A DNA stretch of 64,000 nucleotides. Origin: Oscillospiraceae bacterium (GTDB lineage Bacteria; Bacillota; Clostridia; Oscillospirales; Oscillospiraceae). The stretch is from the NCBI GenBank assembly GCA_015068035.1, contig SVLI01000008.1, forward strand, positions 1 through 64,000, written 5' to 3'. Both the position numbers and the translations under genes were made by a program. How positions within the stretch are numbered: position 1 is the first letter of the stretch; each line of letters begins with the position of its first letter. Below the pieces are notes generated by a model. The model did not search any database and was not told the DNA's origin. It was given only the letters and a program-made list of their open reading frames with translations. Below, piece by piece: positions 25,126 to 33,906 of this stretch.

Positions 25126-27501
25126 ATGGAGATGTTTGAAAAATCGCTGCGCACGCTGGAACTTCCTGCCGTGCTGGAGATGTTGGCCGGGCAGGCGGTT
25201 TCTGAATTTGCGCAGGAGAAAGCGCGCGCGCTGCGTCCGAGCGCGGATGGAGCAGAGGTGCGCGGCAGACTCAGGGAAACGAGCGCTGCCGCCGGCATGA
25301 TGGTGGTGAAGGGCTCGCCTTCGTTTACCGGATTGAAGGACGTGCGCAGTGCGCTGGCAAGAGCGGATATGGGCGGCATGCTCAACACGCGGGAACTTCT
25401 GGAGATTGCCGGCGTTCTGGCCTGCGCGCGCAGCGCAATCTCCTATGCATCCTCCGACCGTGGGGAGCAGAGGGGCGCGATCGACTATCTGTTCTCTTCC
25501 CTGATTGCAAACCGGTATCTGGAGGAACGCATTACGGGTTCCATCATCGGCGAAGAGGAAATTGCTGACGCAGCCAGCACGGAGCTGGCTGACATTCGCC
25601 GCAAGATGCGCGCGGCAAGCTCCCGCGCAAGAGAGGCGCTGCAGAAGATCATTTCCTCTCCGGCCTATGCCAAGGCGTTGCAGGAGCCGATCATCACCAT
25701 GCGGTCCGACCGATTTGTTGTGCCCGTGCGCATAGAGCACAAGGGCGCTGTGCCGGGACTGGTGCACGATGTTTCTTCCTCGGGCGCAACGGTTTTCATC
25801 GAGCCTATGGCGGCGGTGAAGGCGAATAACGAGGTGCGCGAGCTGCGCGCCAAGGAAAAGCAGGAGATCGAGCGCATCCTCATGGAGCTCAGCGCGGAAT
25901 GCGCGACATATCGGGAGGATATTACCTGCGATTTTAACGTGCTCGCTGCGCTTGATCTTGTCTTTGCCAAGGCAAAGCTCAGCTATAAGCTTGACTGCAT
26001 GGAGCCGGAACTGACGGAGCGCACGCTCGTGTTGAAAAAAGCGCGGCATCCGCTGCTCGATCAGGCAAAGGCCGTGCCCATTGATGTGACACTCGGCGAC
26101 GAGTTTGACACCCTCATGATTACGGGTCCGAACACCGGCGGCAAAACGGTCACGCTCAAAACGCTTGGATTGCTGTGCGCAATGGCCCAGTGCGGGCTGC
26201 ATATCCCGGCGGCCGACGGCAGCAAAGTGCCGGTGCTCGAGGGCGTGCTTGCGGATATCGGCGATGAGCAGAGCATTGAGCAGAGCCTGTCGACCTTTTC
26301 TTCGCACATGACCAACATTGTGGAAATTCTGCGCACCTGCGGCGACCGAACCTTGCTGCTTTTTGATGAGCTTGGCGCGGGCACGGACCCGACCGAGGGT
26401 GCGGCGCTGGCCATTTCGATCATTGAGTATGGGCGAAAGGTCGGCTCGATCGTCGCGGCGACGACGCATTACGCGGAGTTGAAGGTCTATGCAACCTCCA
26501 CGCCGGGTGTGCAGAACGCCTCCTGCGAATTTAATGTTGAAACGCTGCAGCCGACCTATCGGCTGCTGATCGGCATTCCCGGTAAATCCAACGCTTTTGC
26601 AATCTCCCGCAGACTGGGCTTGCCCGATGTTGTGATCGCGGATGCCTCCGGGCGCATCGGAACGGAGAGCGCGAGCTTTGAAGCGACGATTGAAAAGCTG
26701 GAACAGCAGCGGCAGTCGCTGGAAAAGCAGGAGGATGAACTGCGCATCAAGCTCCGTGAGGCGGAGGAAAACGCGAAAAAGTCCGAAGAGCTCCGCCGCG
26801 AGCTCAGCGCGCGGCTTGAGAAAGCGGAGCAGAAAGCCCGGCGCGAGGCGGAGCGAATCATCTCGGATGCCCGCCGTGAGGCAGAGGCGGCGCTGGAAGA
26901 GCTTGATAACATCCGCAAGATGCAGAAGCAGGAAACGGATTATCAGCGCGTAAACGAAGCGCGCGCGGAATTGCGCAGACGGCTCAATGCGGCGGTTGAC
27001 CGCGCGCAGGCGGAGGCCGAGTCGAAGAAGGAAGCGCGCAAAAGCGCAAGACCTGTCCGCGTCGGGGACACGGTGGAGCTGCTCTCCGTGGGCGTCAAGG
27101 CACAGGTGACAGAGATCTCGTCGGATAGAGTGCTGACACTGCAGGCCGGCATCATGCGCGTGACCGCCAGAGAGGATGAGGTTCTGCTCGTGGAGGGCGC
27201 GGCGCAGGAGACGAAGAAGCGCGCGCAGGCGGCAGCGGCGAAGCTGCGCACTGTGAGCGTGAGTCCGGAGCTGGATATCCGCGGCATGATGACGGATGAG
27301 GCCGTTCCGCTGGTGGAACGTTATGTGGACGATGCATCGATGGGTAAACTCAAGAGCGTGACGATCATTCACGGCAAGGGAACGGGCGTACTGCGTCAAG
27401 CGGTTGCGCAATGCCTGAAACGGCATAAGCTCGTGAAGAGTTTTCGCCTCGGCATGTTTGGCGAGGGAGAAACCGGCGTTACGGTTGTGGAACTGAAATA
27501 A
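25126..27501 (+). CDS. mutS2: Endonuclease MutS2
   Basis: 791 aa. Core/clamp region, then the ATPase with Walker A TGPNTGGKTVTLKTLG (about 331-346), Walker B LLLFDELGAGTDPTEGAA, a long coiled coil (about 520-630) and a C-terminal Smr nuclease domain (LDIRGMMTDEAVPLVERYVDDA and IHGKGTGVLRQAV). The mismatch-binding domain I of MutS is absent, as is normal for MutS2. Proposed roles are suppression of recombination and, in Bacillus, rescue of collided ribosomes. Confidence 0.95.
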   Translation: MEMFEKSLRTLELPAVLEMLAGQAVSEFAQEKARALRPSADGAEVRGRLRETSAAAGMMVVKGSPSFTGLKDVRSALARADMGGMLNTRELLEIAGVLACARSAISYASSDRGEQRGAIDYLFSSLIANRYLEERITGSIIGEEEIADAASTELADIRRKMRAASSRAREALQKIISSPAYAKALQEPIITMRSDRFVVPVRIEHKGAVPGLVHDVSSSGATVFIEPMAAVKANNEVRELRAKEKQEIERILMELSAECATYREDITCDFNVLAALDLVFAKAKLSYKLDCMEPELTERTLVLKKARHPLLDQAKAVPIDVTLGDEFDTLMITGPNTGGKTVTLKTLGLLCAMAQCGLHIPAADGSKVPVLEGVLADIGDEQSIEQSLSTFSSHMTNIVEILRTCGDRTLLLFDELGAGTDPTEGAALAISIIEYGRKVGSIVAATTHYAELKVYATSTPGVQNASCEFNVETLQPTYRLLIGIPGKSNAFAISRRLGLPDVVIADASGRIGTESASFEATIEKLEQQRQSLEKQEDELRIKLREAEENAKKSEELRRELSARLEKAEQKARREAERIISDARREAEAALEELDNIRKMQKQETDYQRVNEARAELRRRLNAAVDRAQAEAESKKEARKSARPVRVGDTVELLSVGVKAQVTEISSDRVLTLQAGIMRVTAREDEVLLVEGAAQETKKRAQAAAAKLRTVSVSPELDIRGMMTDEAVPLVERYVDDASMGKLKSVTIIHGKGTGVLRQAVAQCLKRHKLVKSFRLGMFGEGETGVTVVELK

Positions 27502-27559
27502 AAGACAAAAAGCCATCCTTGTGCGGTGCTGTGCAATTCAACAAAACGGCGGAATTTGG

Positions 27560-27588
27560 TTGACGATGCCGGACGGATTTGTTATACT
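27560..27588 (+). promoter_or_regulatory. Promoter of the Crh-like gene
   Basis: -35 TTGACG (27560-27565), 17-bp spacer, -10 TATACT (27583-27588), about 55 nt before the start codon. Confidence 0.65.
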
Positions 27589-27644
27589 TCCATTAGGTTG
27601 AATATCTTGCAGGGCAAGAGAACATATTAAAAGGAGTGGCGGGA

Positions 27645-27908
27645 ATGGTTAAACGGGAAGCTGTCATCAACAATCAGGTGGGGCTTTATGCCAGACCAGC
27701 GACGTTCTTCATCCAAAAGGCCAACGAGTTCAAGAGCAGCATTTGGATTGAGAAAGAGGAGAGAAGAGTGAATGCCAAGAGCTTGCTCGGCGTTCTTTCT
27801 CTGAGCATCGTAAAGGGTACGGCGATCAACCTGATCGCGGACGGACCGGACGAGGACGAAGCGATCGAGGCGCTCACCCAGCTGATCGGCTCCGACTTTT
27901 CTGAGTAA
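27645..27908 (+). CDS. HPr-like protein with Tyr15 (Crh-like)
   Basis: 87 aa, HPr fold. The active-site motif normally GLHARPA reads GLYARPA, so residue 15, the His phosphorylated by Enzyme I, is Tyr (codon TAT). The regulatory Ser46 is kept (NAKSLLGVLSL). B. subtilis Crh, a regulatory HPr paralogue, has Gln15 and acts through P-Ser46 with CcpA; by analogy this should be a signalling protein, not a sugar-transport phosphocarrier. AAGGAG precedes the ATG at 27645. It is monocistronic: own promoter, hairpin after the stop. Confidence 0.87.
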   Translation: MVKREAVINNQVGLYARPATFFIQKANEFKSSIWIEKEERRVNAKSLLGVLSLSIVKGTAINLIADGPDEDEAIEALTQLIGSDFSE

Positions 27909-27917
27909 TACAGGACG

Positions 27918-27950
27918 AGGGCGTGTTTCTTTCAGAACACGCCCTGACTT
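27918..27950 (+). terminator. Hairpin between the Crh-like gene and the DMT gene
   Basis: A perfect 10-bp stem AGGGCGTGTT/AACACGCCCT (27918-27927 with 27936-27945) followed by GACTTTTA. Probably a partial terminator. Confidence 0.6.
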
Positions 27951-27970
27951 TTATGAAAGGAAGTCGGACA

Positions 27971-28873
27971 ATGCAAAGTAAATCCCTGCACATGCGGGGC
28001 GTGTTTGAAGTTCTGCTGTGTTCCGCCCTGTGGAGCATAGCGGGTATTTTTATGAAGCAGATTCCCTGGTCGGGTTTCGTGATTGCATCGCTGCGCAGCC
28101 TGATTGCCGGCAGCGTGGCGGCAATTTATATGCTGTGGCGCAAAATGCCGTTTGTCGTCAACAAGCAAAGCTTGTTCGGCGCGGTGACACTCTGCGCCAC
28201 GATGACGCTTTTTTCTGTCGCCAATAAGATGACCACGGCGGCAAACGCCATCGTTTTGCAGTTTACATCGCCGATTTGGGTGATGGCGCTTTCTGCCATC
28301 TTTTTGAAAAAGCGTTTTCATAAAGCGGACGTGATCGCCGTTGTCGTGACCTTCGGCGGAATTGCGCTGTTTTTTGCCGACAGCCTGCGCAGCGGTAACC
28401 TGGCGGGAAATCTGGTGGCGCTGGCTTCGGGCTTTACCTTCGGCTGCTATTATATGAGCCTGGGTGACTGTGAGGAGAATGTGCGCACCAGCTCGATTGT
28501 GATGGCCAATGCGCTGACATTTCTCGTCGGCGTTCCCTTCCTGCTGACCACGAATCCTGTGTTCAGCGGAAGCAGCATCCTGTTCATCGTCATCCTCGGC
28601 GTTTTTCAGCTGGGCATTCCCTATGTTCTGCTGGCGCACGGTGCAACATGGTGCCCGCCGCTGGTCTGCTCCCTGCTCGGGGCGGTTGAGCCGCTGCTCA
28701 ATCCGGTCTGGGTCGCGATTTTTGACGGGGAGATGCCGGGCGTGTTTGCCTTGATCGGCGGTGTTGTGGTTATTGCCACGATTGTGATTTGGACGGTTTA
28801 TAAAGAGAAGAAAGAACAGACTGCACAGCCTGATGGGAATGTTGCGCCATGCGCCAACAGGACAGTGGAGTAA
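27971..28873 (+). CDS. EamA/DMT-family transporter
   Basis: 300 aa, ten predicted helices in two EamA repeats, starting at FEVLLCSALWSIAGIFMKQI. It is a putative metabolite exporter of unknown substrate and is only distantly similar to the DMT protein at 11.3-12.2 kb. The ATG at 27971 has AAGGAAG upstream. It ends 4 nt before uvrC and may be co-transcribed with it. Confidence 0.85.
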   Translation: MQSKSLHMRGVFEVLLCSALWSIAGIFMKQIPWSGFVIASLRSLIAGSVAAIYMLWRKMPFVVNKQSLFGAVTLCATMTLFSVANKMTTAANAIVLQFTSPIWVMALSAIFLKKRFHKADVIAVVVTFGGIALFFADSLRSGNLAGNLVALASGFTFGCYYMSLGDCEENVRTSSIVMANALTFLVGVPFLLTTNPVFSGSSILFIVILGVFQLGIPYVLLAHGATWCPPLVCSLLGAVEPLLNPVWVAIFDGEMPGVFALIGGVVVIATIVIWTVYKEKKEQTAQPDGNVAPCANRTVE

Positions 28874-28877
28874 AGCT

Positions 28878-30701
28878 ATGTATCTTGATGCGCTGCGAGA
28901 AAAAGCGAATATGCTCCCGCTGCTGCCCGGCGTGTATATCATGCTCGATGAAAAGGGCGAGGTAATCTATGTCGGCAAGGCGAAGGCGCTGAAAAACCGC
29001 GTCACCAGCTATTTCCGCGGCAGCCATCAGGGCAAAGTGCAGGCAATGATCGATAAAGTTGCGGACTTTAACGTGATCGTTGCTGCCAATGAGCTGGAAG
29101 CTCTGGTTCTGGAAAATTCGCTCATCAAGCGGCATCAGCCGCATTACAACATTCTGCTCCGGGACGATAAGGGTTATCCCTTTATCCGCCTGGATGTGAA
29201 AAGCGCCTATCCGCGCTTTGCGATTGCGTCCCGGCAGGCGCAGGACGGCGCGCGGTATTTTGGCCCTTACGGCGGGCGCAGCCTTTCTTTCGGGATTATT
29301 GACACGATTTGCAAAACGCTTCGTTTGCCAACCTGCAGCCGGCGCTTTCCGCGCGATATCGGCAAGGACAGACCCTGCCTCAATCAGCATCTCGGCGTGT
29401 GCGAGGGTTGGTGTACCGGCATGCCGGATCAGGAGGAATACCGAAAGCTGATCCGTCAGGCGGAGCGCATTTTGGACGGCGATACAGCGTCGCTTACTTC
29501 GGAACTGACAGAAAATATGAACGCTGCCGCCGAGGAACTGAATTTCGAGCTCGCGGCGAAACTGCGTGACCGCATCCGCGCCATTGAGAGCCTGCAGACC
29601 AAGCAGCGGGCGGTCTCTCTCGCGTTTGCGGATATGGACGCCGTCGGGTTTTACCGCGGCGCAAAATGCTGCTTTACGGTTATGCACTACACGGCAGGCG
29701 TGCTCAGCGGCAAGGACCATGAATTTGTGGAGGAGCCGCTGGAGAGTGACGCAGAGGCGATTTCCTCCCTTGTGCGGCAGTATTACGTTGGCCGCGGAAG
29801 CTGGCCGAAGCTGATTCTGCTTCCGGTGGAGATCGAGGACAGAGAGGCGTTGGAGGAGCTGCTCTCCCAGTCGGCACAGCGGCGTGTGCGCGTTGAAACG
29901 GCTAAGCGCGGTGACCGCCGCGCGCTGGCAGAGGCAGCGCAGGTGAACGCGCGGGAAGAAGTGGAGCGCGCAAGCTCCAAGGAGCAGAAACGGCTGAAAA
30001 CGCTCGAATGGCTTCAAAAGACCTTGGATTTGCCGAAGCTTCCGGAGCGTATTGAGGCTTTTGACATCTCCAACCTCGGCAGCACGGGTATCGTGGCTGC
30101 GATGACGGTGTTTGAACAGGGAAAACCCCGCAAAAAGGATTATCGTAAATTCCGTGTGGAGAGCGTGACGGGGCATCCGGATGACTATGCATCCATGTCC
30201 GAAGTGCTCACGCGGCGCTTCCGCCGCTATTTGGACGGAGACGAGAAGTTCGGTGCGCTGCCCGATCTTCTGCTTATCGACGGCGGCGCAACGCACGCGG
30301 CGGCTGCGTCCGCGGTGCTGCGGGATGCGGCGCTGCGCATTCCCGTTTACGGCATGGTCAAGGATGACCGCCACCGCACGCGCGCGCTCATCACTGAGGA
30401 CGGCAGGGAGGTCGGTCTCTCCGCATTCCCGGCGGTGTTCGCGCTCATCGGGAAGATTCAGGAGGAGACCCACCGCTTCGCGATTGAATATCAGCGCAGC
30501 CTGCGCAGTGCATCCTTTGCTTCCGTGCTCGATGCCATACCCGGGGTGGGGGAGAAGCGCCGCAACGCGCTTTTGCAGCACTTCAAATCCGTGCGCGCGA
30601 TTGAAAAGGCAGATATGGAGACGCTTTGCGCCGTCGTGCCGAAAAACACGGCGCAGGCAGTCTGGACGTATTTTCACAAGGAGGAGCAGATATGCGAGTG
30701 A
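28878..30701 (+). CDS. uvrC: Excinuclease ABC subunit C
   Basis: 607 aa. GIY-YIG nuclease domain (PGVYIMLDEKGEVIYVGKAK), a UVR motif (about 205-240, with NFELAAKLRDRI), an RNase H-like nuclease domain (EAFDISNLGSTGIVAAM, LLLIDGGATHA) and tandem HhH motifs at the C-terminus (IPGVGEKRRNALLQHF). It makes both incisions in nucleotide-excision repair with UvrAB. It overlaps rsmD by 10 nt. Confidence 0.96.
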   Translation: MYLDALREKANMLPLLPGVYIMLDEKGEVIYVGKAKALKNRVTSYFRGSHQGKVQAMIDKVADFNVIVAANELEALVLENSLIKRHQPHYNILLRDDKGYPFIRLDVKSAYPRFAIASRQAQDGARYFGPYGGRSLSFGIIDTICKTLRLPTCSRRFPRDIGKDRPCLNQHLGVCEGWCTGMPDQEEYRKLIRQAERILDGDTASLTSELTENMNAAAEELNFELAAKLRDRIRAIESLQTKQRAVSLAFADMDAVGFYRGAKCCFTVMHYTAGVLSGKDHEFVEEPLESDAEAISSLVRQYYVGRGSWPKLILLPVEIEDREALEELLSQSAQRRVRVETAKRGDRRALAEAAQVNAREEVERASSKEQKRLKTLEWLQKTLDLPKLPERIEAFDISNLGSTGIVAAMTVFEQGKPRKKDYRKFRVESVTGHPDDYASMSEVLTRRFRRYLDGDEKFGALPDLLLIDGGATHAAAASAVLRDAALRIPVYGMVKDDRHRTRALITEDGREVGLSAFPAVFALIGKIQEETHRFAIEYQRSLRSASFASVLDAIPGVGEKRRNALLQHFKSVRAIEKADMETLCAVVPKNTAQAVWTYFHKEEQICE

Positions 30702-31237
30702 TTACCGGCTCGGCGAGAGGAAGAAAACTGAGCGAACCAAGCGGCATGGACATCCGGCCGACGAGCGATCAGGTCAAGGAGGCGATCTTCAATATTGTGC
30801 AGTTCGATATTGAGGGCAGACGCGTGCTGGATCTTTTCGCGGGCACCGGGCAGCTCGGCATTGAGGCGCTCAGCCGGGGTGCAGCCTCCTGCACCTTTGT
30901 GGACGAGAGCCGCGCCGCCATCGCGCTCGTACGCGAGAATCTTAAGCGCTGCCAGCTCAGCGGAGAGGTGCTGCAAACGGAATCGCTGCACTATCTGGAG
31001 CATTGCGGCCCCTATGACCTGATTTTCCTTGACCCGCCTTATGATACGATGCTTTGCGACAAGGCCCTGCAAAAAATATTCGCGTTTGACATCCTGTCAC
31101 AAGGTGGTATAATAGTGTGTGAAACGCGTCGGGAACATCCGCTTCCCGACGGCGCAGCACCGTATTTCAAGCGGAAAGACTATAATTACGGAAAAGTTAA
31201 GCTGACCGTATATGACAAGAAGGATCCTGAACGATGA
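30692..31237 (+). CDS. rsmD: 16S rRNA (guanine966-N2)-methyltransferase
   Basis: 181 aa. SAM-binding LDLFAGTGQLGIEALSRGA and the catalytic motif DPPY in LIFLDPPYD. GGAGGAG precedes the ATG. The stop overlaps the coaD start (ATGA), an arrangement common in Firmicutes. Confidence 0.95.
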   Translation: MRVITGSARGRKLSEPSGMDIRPTSDQVKEAIFNIVQFDIEGRRVLDLFAGTGQLGIEALSRGAASCTFVDESRAAIALVRENLKRCQLSGEVLQTESLHYLEHCGPYDLIFLDPPYDTMLCDKALQKIFAFDILSQGGIIVCETRREHPLPDGAAPYFKRKDYNYGKVKLTVYDKKDPER

Positions 31238-31719
31238 ACACAGCTATCTATCCGGGCAGTTTTGACCCGATCACGCTCGGACATCTGAATATCATCCGCC
31301 GCGCGGCGAGCATCTTTGACAAAGTTATCGTCTGCGTCATGGTCAATTCGGTTAAGAACCCGATGTTTACGCTGGATGAGCGCGTTGAACTCATCAACCG
31401 TGTGGTGTCGCGTTTGAACAACGTGCAGGTGGAAACGTTTTCCGGTCTGCTGGCGGAATTTGCCGAGCAGCATGAGCCGGCGGTCATCGTGAAGGGACTC
31501 CGCGCTGTTTCCGATTTTGAGGCGGAATTCCAAATGGCGCTGATTAACAAAAAGATCAATCCGAAGCTGGACACGCTTTTCCTGACGGCGAGTGAGAAAT
31601 ATACCTACCTCAGTTCCTCCGTCGTGAAGGAAATGGCACGCTACGGCGCGGATCTTTCCGAGTTTGTTCCCTATGAAATTATTGACGACGTGCTTGCGAA
31701 GTCAGGAAACAGGAGGTAG
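31234..31719 (+). CDS. coaD: Phosphopantetheine adenylyltransferase
   Basis: 161 aa. The nucleotidyltransferase motif YPGSFDPITLGHLNII (T/HxGH) and the C-terminal YLSSSVVKE are present. It makes dephospho-CoA from phosphopantetheine and ATP. It is translationally coupled to rsmD. Confidence 0.96.
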   Translation: MNTAIYPGSFDPITLGHLNIIRRAASIFDKVIVCVMVNSVKNPMFTLDERVELINRVVSRLNNVQVETFSGLLAEFAEQHEPAVIVKGLRAVSDFEAEFQMALINKKINPKLDTLFLTASEKYTYLSSSVVKEMARYGADLSEFVPYEIIDDVLAKSGNRR

Positions 31720-31725
31720 CGGAAA

Positions 31726-32253
31726 ATGGAAAACGAAGTACATGAACTGCTGGAAATGCTCTACACAATGATTGCGGATGCTTGGGGTGTTCCGCTCGGT
31801 AACGAGAAGTGCATCATTGAGCGGGATAAGGCGCTCAATCTGCTGGAAGAAGTCAAAACGCAGCTTCCGCTGGAGCTTGCTGAGGCGAAGCGCCTGGTTG
31901 CAGCGCGCGATGAATTCATCAAGAACGCCCGCAGAGAAGCGGAATCCATGCGCCGTGCCGCTGAAGAGCACGCCAGACATATGGTGGAGGAGCAGGAGAT
32001 CGTGCGCATGGCCAAGTTGCGCGCAAATGAGCTCCTTGAAACCGCGGAGCAGAGATCGAGAGAACTGCGCAAGGCTGCCAACGATTATGTGGATGACGCG
32101 CTGCGCCGCACGGAAGAGGCCGTCTCGACCGCGCTGGATGAGGTCAGCCAGTCCCGCATCCGTTTCCGCAGCGCCGCCGGTGTTGCAAGCGAAGCGAAGA
32201 ACGCACCGAAACAGCAGCAGATCCAGCGCGTGAGCGCGGATGAACTCAAGTAA
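31726..32253 (+). CDS. Coiled-coil protein of unknown function downstream of coaD
   Basis: 175 aa. Almost wholly helical and charged; residues 40-140 read as a long coiled coil with many Glu, Arg and Ala (ARREAESMRRAAEEHARH). The composition is reminiscent of DivIVA-like or F-ATPase b-like proteins, but no diagnostic DivIVA N-terminal motif is visible. AGGAGG precedes the ATG, 6 nt after coaD. It is the last gene before the dcw cluster terminator. A role in the cell envelope or division is only a guess from position. Confidence 0.7.
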   Translation: MENEVHELLEMLYTMIADAWGVPLGNEKCIIERDKALNLLEEVKTQLPLELAEAKRLVAARDEFIKNARREAESMRRAAEEHARHMVEEQEIVRMAKLRANELLETAEQRSRELRKAANDYVDDALRRTEEAVSTALDEVSQSRIRFRSAAGVASEAKNAPKQQQIQRVSADELK

Positions 32254-32300
32254 ACCAAGCGTTTACATAGCGTGATGCAAATTAAATAACAGCAATTTTT

Positions 32301-32340
32301 GACCGCCGGACACAGGATTCTGTGCCCGGCGGTCTTTATT
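32301..32340 (+). terminator. Terminator of the uvrC-coaD operon
   Basis: The stem GACCGCCGG-CACAG pairs with CTGTG-CCGGCGGTC (32301-32334) around a GATT loop, followed by TTTATTT. Confidence 0.8.
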
Positions 32341-32377
32341 TGTTGAAAAACAGAATGAAAAATTTTGAAAATAACTC

Positions 32378-32406
32378 TTGCATTTTGAAAATGATGTGTC
32401 TATAAT
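32378..32406 (+). promoter_or_regulatory. mraZ (dcw cluster) promoter
   Basis: -35 TTGCAT (32378-32383), 17-bp spacer, perfect -10 TATAAT (32401-32406). The hexamer pair is the same as in the three flavoprotein cassettes further on. Confidence 0.8.
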
Positions 32407-32415
32407 GAGAACACT

Positions 32416-32432
32416 AAAGTGGGGGAAAGTGG
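32416..32432 (+). promoter_or_regulatory. Putative MraZ operator
   Basis: A direct repeat AAAGTGG-GGG-AAAGTGG with 10-bp periodicity lies just downstream of the -10 box. MraZ proteins bind tandem AAAGTG/GTGGG repeats ahead of their own gene, so autorepression of the dcw cluster is likely. Confidence 0.65.
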
Positions 32433-32488
32433 CGGGATTGTTCATGGTTTTCCCACGAAATTAAGCGAAGTGGAGCGAGGTGAACGGC

Positions 32489-32905
32489 ATGACAGGTGAA
32501 TATCAGCACACGATTGACGCCAAGGGCAGGCTGTTCATCCCGGCGAAGCTGCGCGATGAGCTGGGCAGCGTGTTCTATGTCACGCTGTCGATGGATCCCT
32601 GCCTTTCGGCATACAGTGCGGAGAGCTGGCAGCAGTTCTCGGATAAGGTCAACGCCATGCCCTATGTCAAGCAGCGCAAAATGCGCCCGTTGTTTGCGTA
32701 TGCGGCGAAGTGCGAGCTGGATAGCCAGGGGCGCATTCTGCTTCCGCAGAATCTTCGCGAGTTTGCCAAGCTGACCAAGGACGTTACGGTGGTCGGCAAC
32801 AACAATCATGCCGAGTTTTGGGACACTGCGAGCTGGAATGAACTCGGTGCGATTGAAAAACAGGCCGAGAACATTGCTGCGGTCATGAAGGAACTGGAAT
32901 TCTGA
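32489..32905 (+). CDS. mraZ: Transcriptional regulator MraZ
   Basis: 138 aa with two AbrB-like repeats (DAKGRLFIPAKLRDEL and DSQGRILLPQNLREFA), each carrying the DxxGR motif. It is a DNA-binding ring protein that represses the dcw cluster. The ATG at 32489 lies 8 nt after GCGAGG. It overlaps rsmH by one base. Confidence 0.95.
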   Translation: MTGEYQHTIDAKGRLFIPAKLRDELGSVFYVTLSMDPCLSAYSAESWQQFSDKVNAMPYVKQRKMRPLFAYAAKCELDSQGRILLPQNLREFAKLTKDVTVVGNNNHAEFWDTASWNELGAIEKQAENIAAVMKELEF

Positions 32906-33837
32906 TGAACTATGTGCACAAAAGCGTGCTGCTGCACGAGAGCGTGGATGCGCTGCAGATCAAGCCGAACGGCGTCTATGTGGACGGCACACTCGGTGGC
33001 GGCGGACATTCCGAGCAGATTGCAATGCGCCTGCGCGGCGGCAAGCTGATCTGCATCGATCAGGACGAGCGCGCGATCGAACGCGCGTCGCGGCGGCTGG
33101 AAACTTATATGGACCGCATTACCATTGTGCATGGGAATTTCCGTGAGTTGGGCGAAATTCTCGACAGGCTGCAGGTGCAGCGTGTCGATGGTATGCTGTT
33201 TGATCTGGGCGTATCGTCGCCGCAGTTGGACGAGACGGAGCGCGGCTTTTCCTATATGCACGATGCCCCGCTGGATATGCGTATGGACGAAACGCAGAGC
33301 TTTACTGCGCGTGAGGTCATCAACGGCTGGCCGGAGGAAAGATTGCGCCGCATCCTATTTGAATACGGCGAGGAGCGTTACGCTTCGCGCATTGCCTCTG
33401 CCATTGTGCGCAGAAGGGAAGAGCGGCCGATTGAGACGACCACGGAGCTTTCCGATTTGATTCGCAGCGCGATGCCTGCGGCGGCGCTGCGTGAGAAGCA
33501 GCATCCGGCCAAGCGGAGCTTTCAGGCTATTCGCATCGCGGTGAATGACGAGCTCAATGCCCTGTCGGATATGCTTGGCGTGGCAGCGGAGCGGCTTGCC
33601 ACGGGCGGAAGACTTGCGGTGATCAGCTTCCACTCGCTGGAAGATCGGATCGTGAAAAACGCGATCGCATCCCGGGAAAAGGGTTGCACCTGCCCGCGTG
33701 ATTTTCCGGTTTGCACCTGTGGCTTTGTGCAGACGCTTCGCAGCGTGACGCGAAAGCCCATCATCGCCTCCGAAGAGGAACTTGAGGAAAACCCGCGTGC
33801 GCGAAGCGCAAAGCTCCGCGTGGCGGAGAGAGTATGA
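32905..33837 (+). CDS. rsmH: 16S rRNA (cytosine1402-N4)-methyltransferase
   Basis: 310 aa. SAM site DGTLGGGGHSEQI, LFDLGVSSPQLDETERGFSY and HPAKRSFQAIRIAVNDEL are all present. There is a Cys-rich segment near the C-terminus (GCTCPRDFPVCTCG), as seen in many Firmicute RsmH. It is the second gene of the dcw cluster. Confidence 0.96.
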   Translation: MNYVHKSVLLHESVDALQIKPNGVYVDGTLGGGGHSEQIAMRLRGGKLICIDQDERAIERASRRLETYMDRITIVHGNFRELGEILDRLQVQRVDGMLFDLGVSSPQLDETERGFSYMHDAPLDMRMDETQSFTAREVINGWPEERLRRILFEYGEERYASRIASAIVRRREERPIETTTELSDLIRSAMPAAALREKQHPAKRSFQAIRIAVNDELNALSDMLGVAAERLATGGRLAVISFHSLEDRIVKNAIASREKGCTCPRDFPVCTCGFVQTLRSVTRKPIIASEEELEENPRARSAKLRVAERV

Positions 33838-33906
33838 TGCCGACAAACTGTCGGACCGAAAGAAACGTAAGCACAAACGCAAGAACAATGACGAGAGGTA
33901 CAAGCT

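Noticed and set aside
24229-27516. A 1095-codon open frame on the minus strand opposite recO/mutS2, and similar 745-781 codon frames opposite the three flavoprotein genes
   Set aside because: They are antisense shadows of GC-rich genes: no ribosome sites, no recognisable motifs, and the plus-strand genes have complete family signatures.
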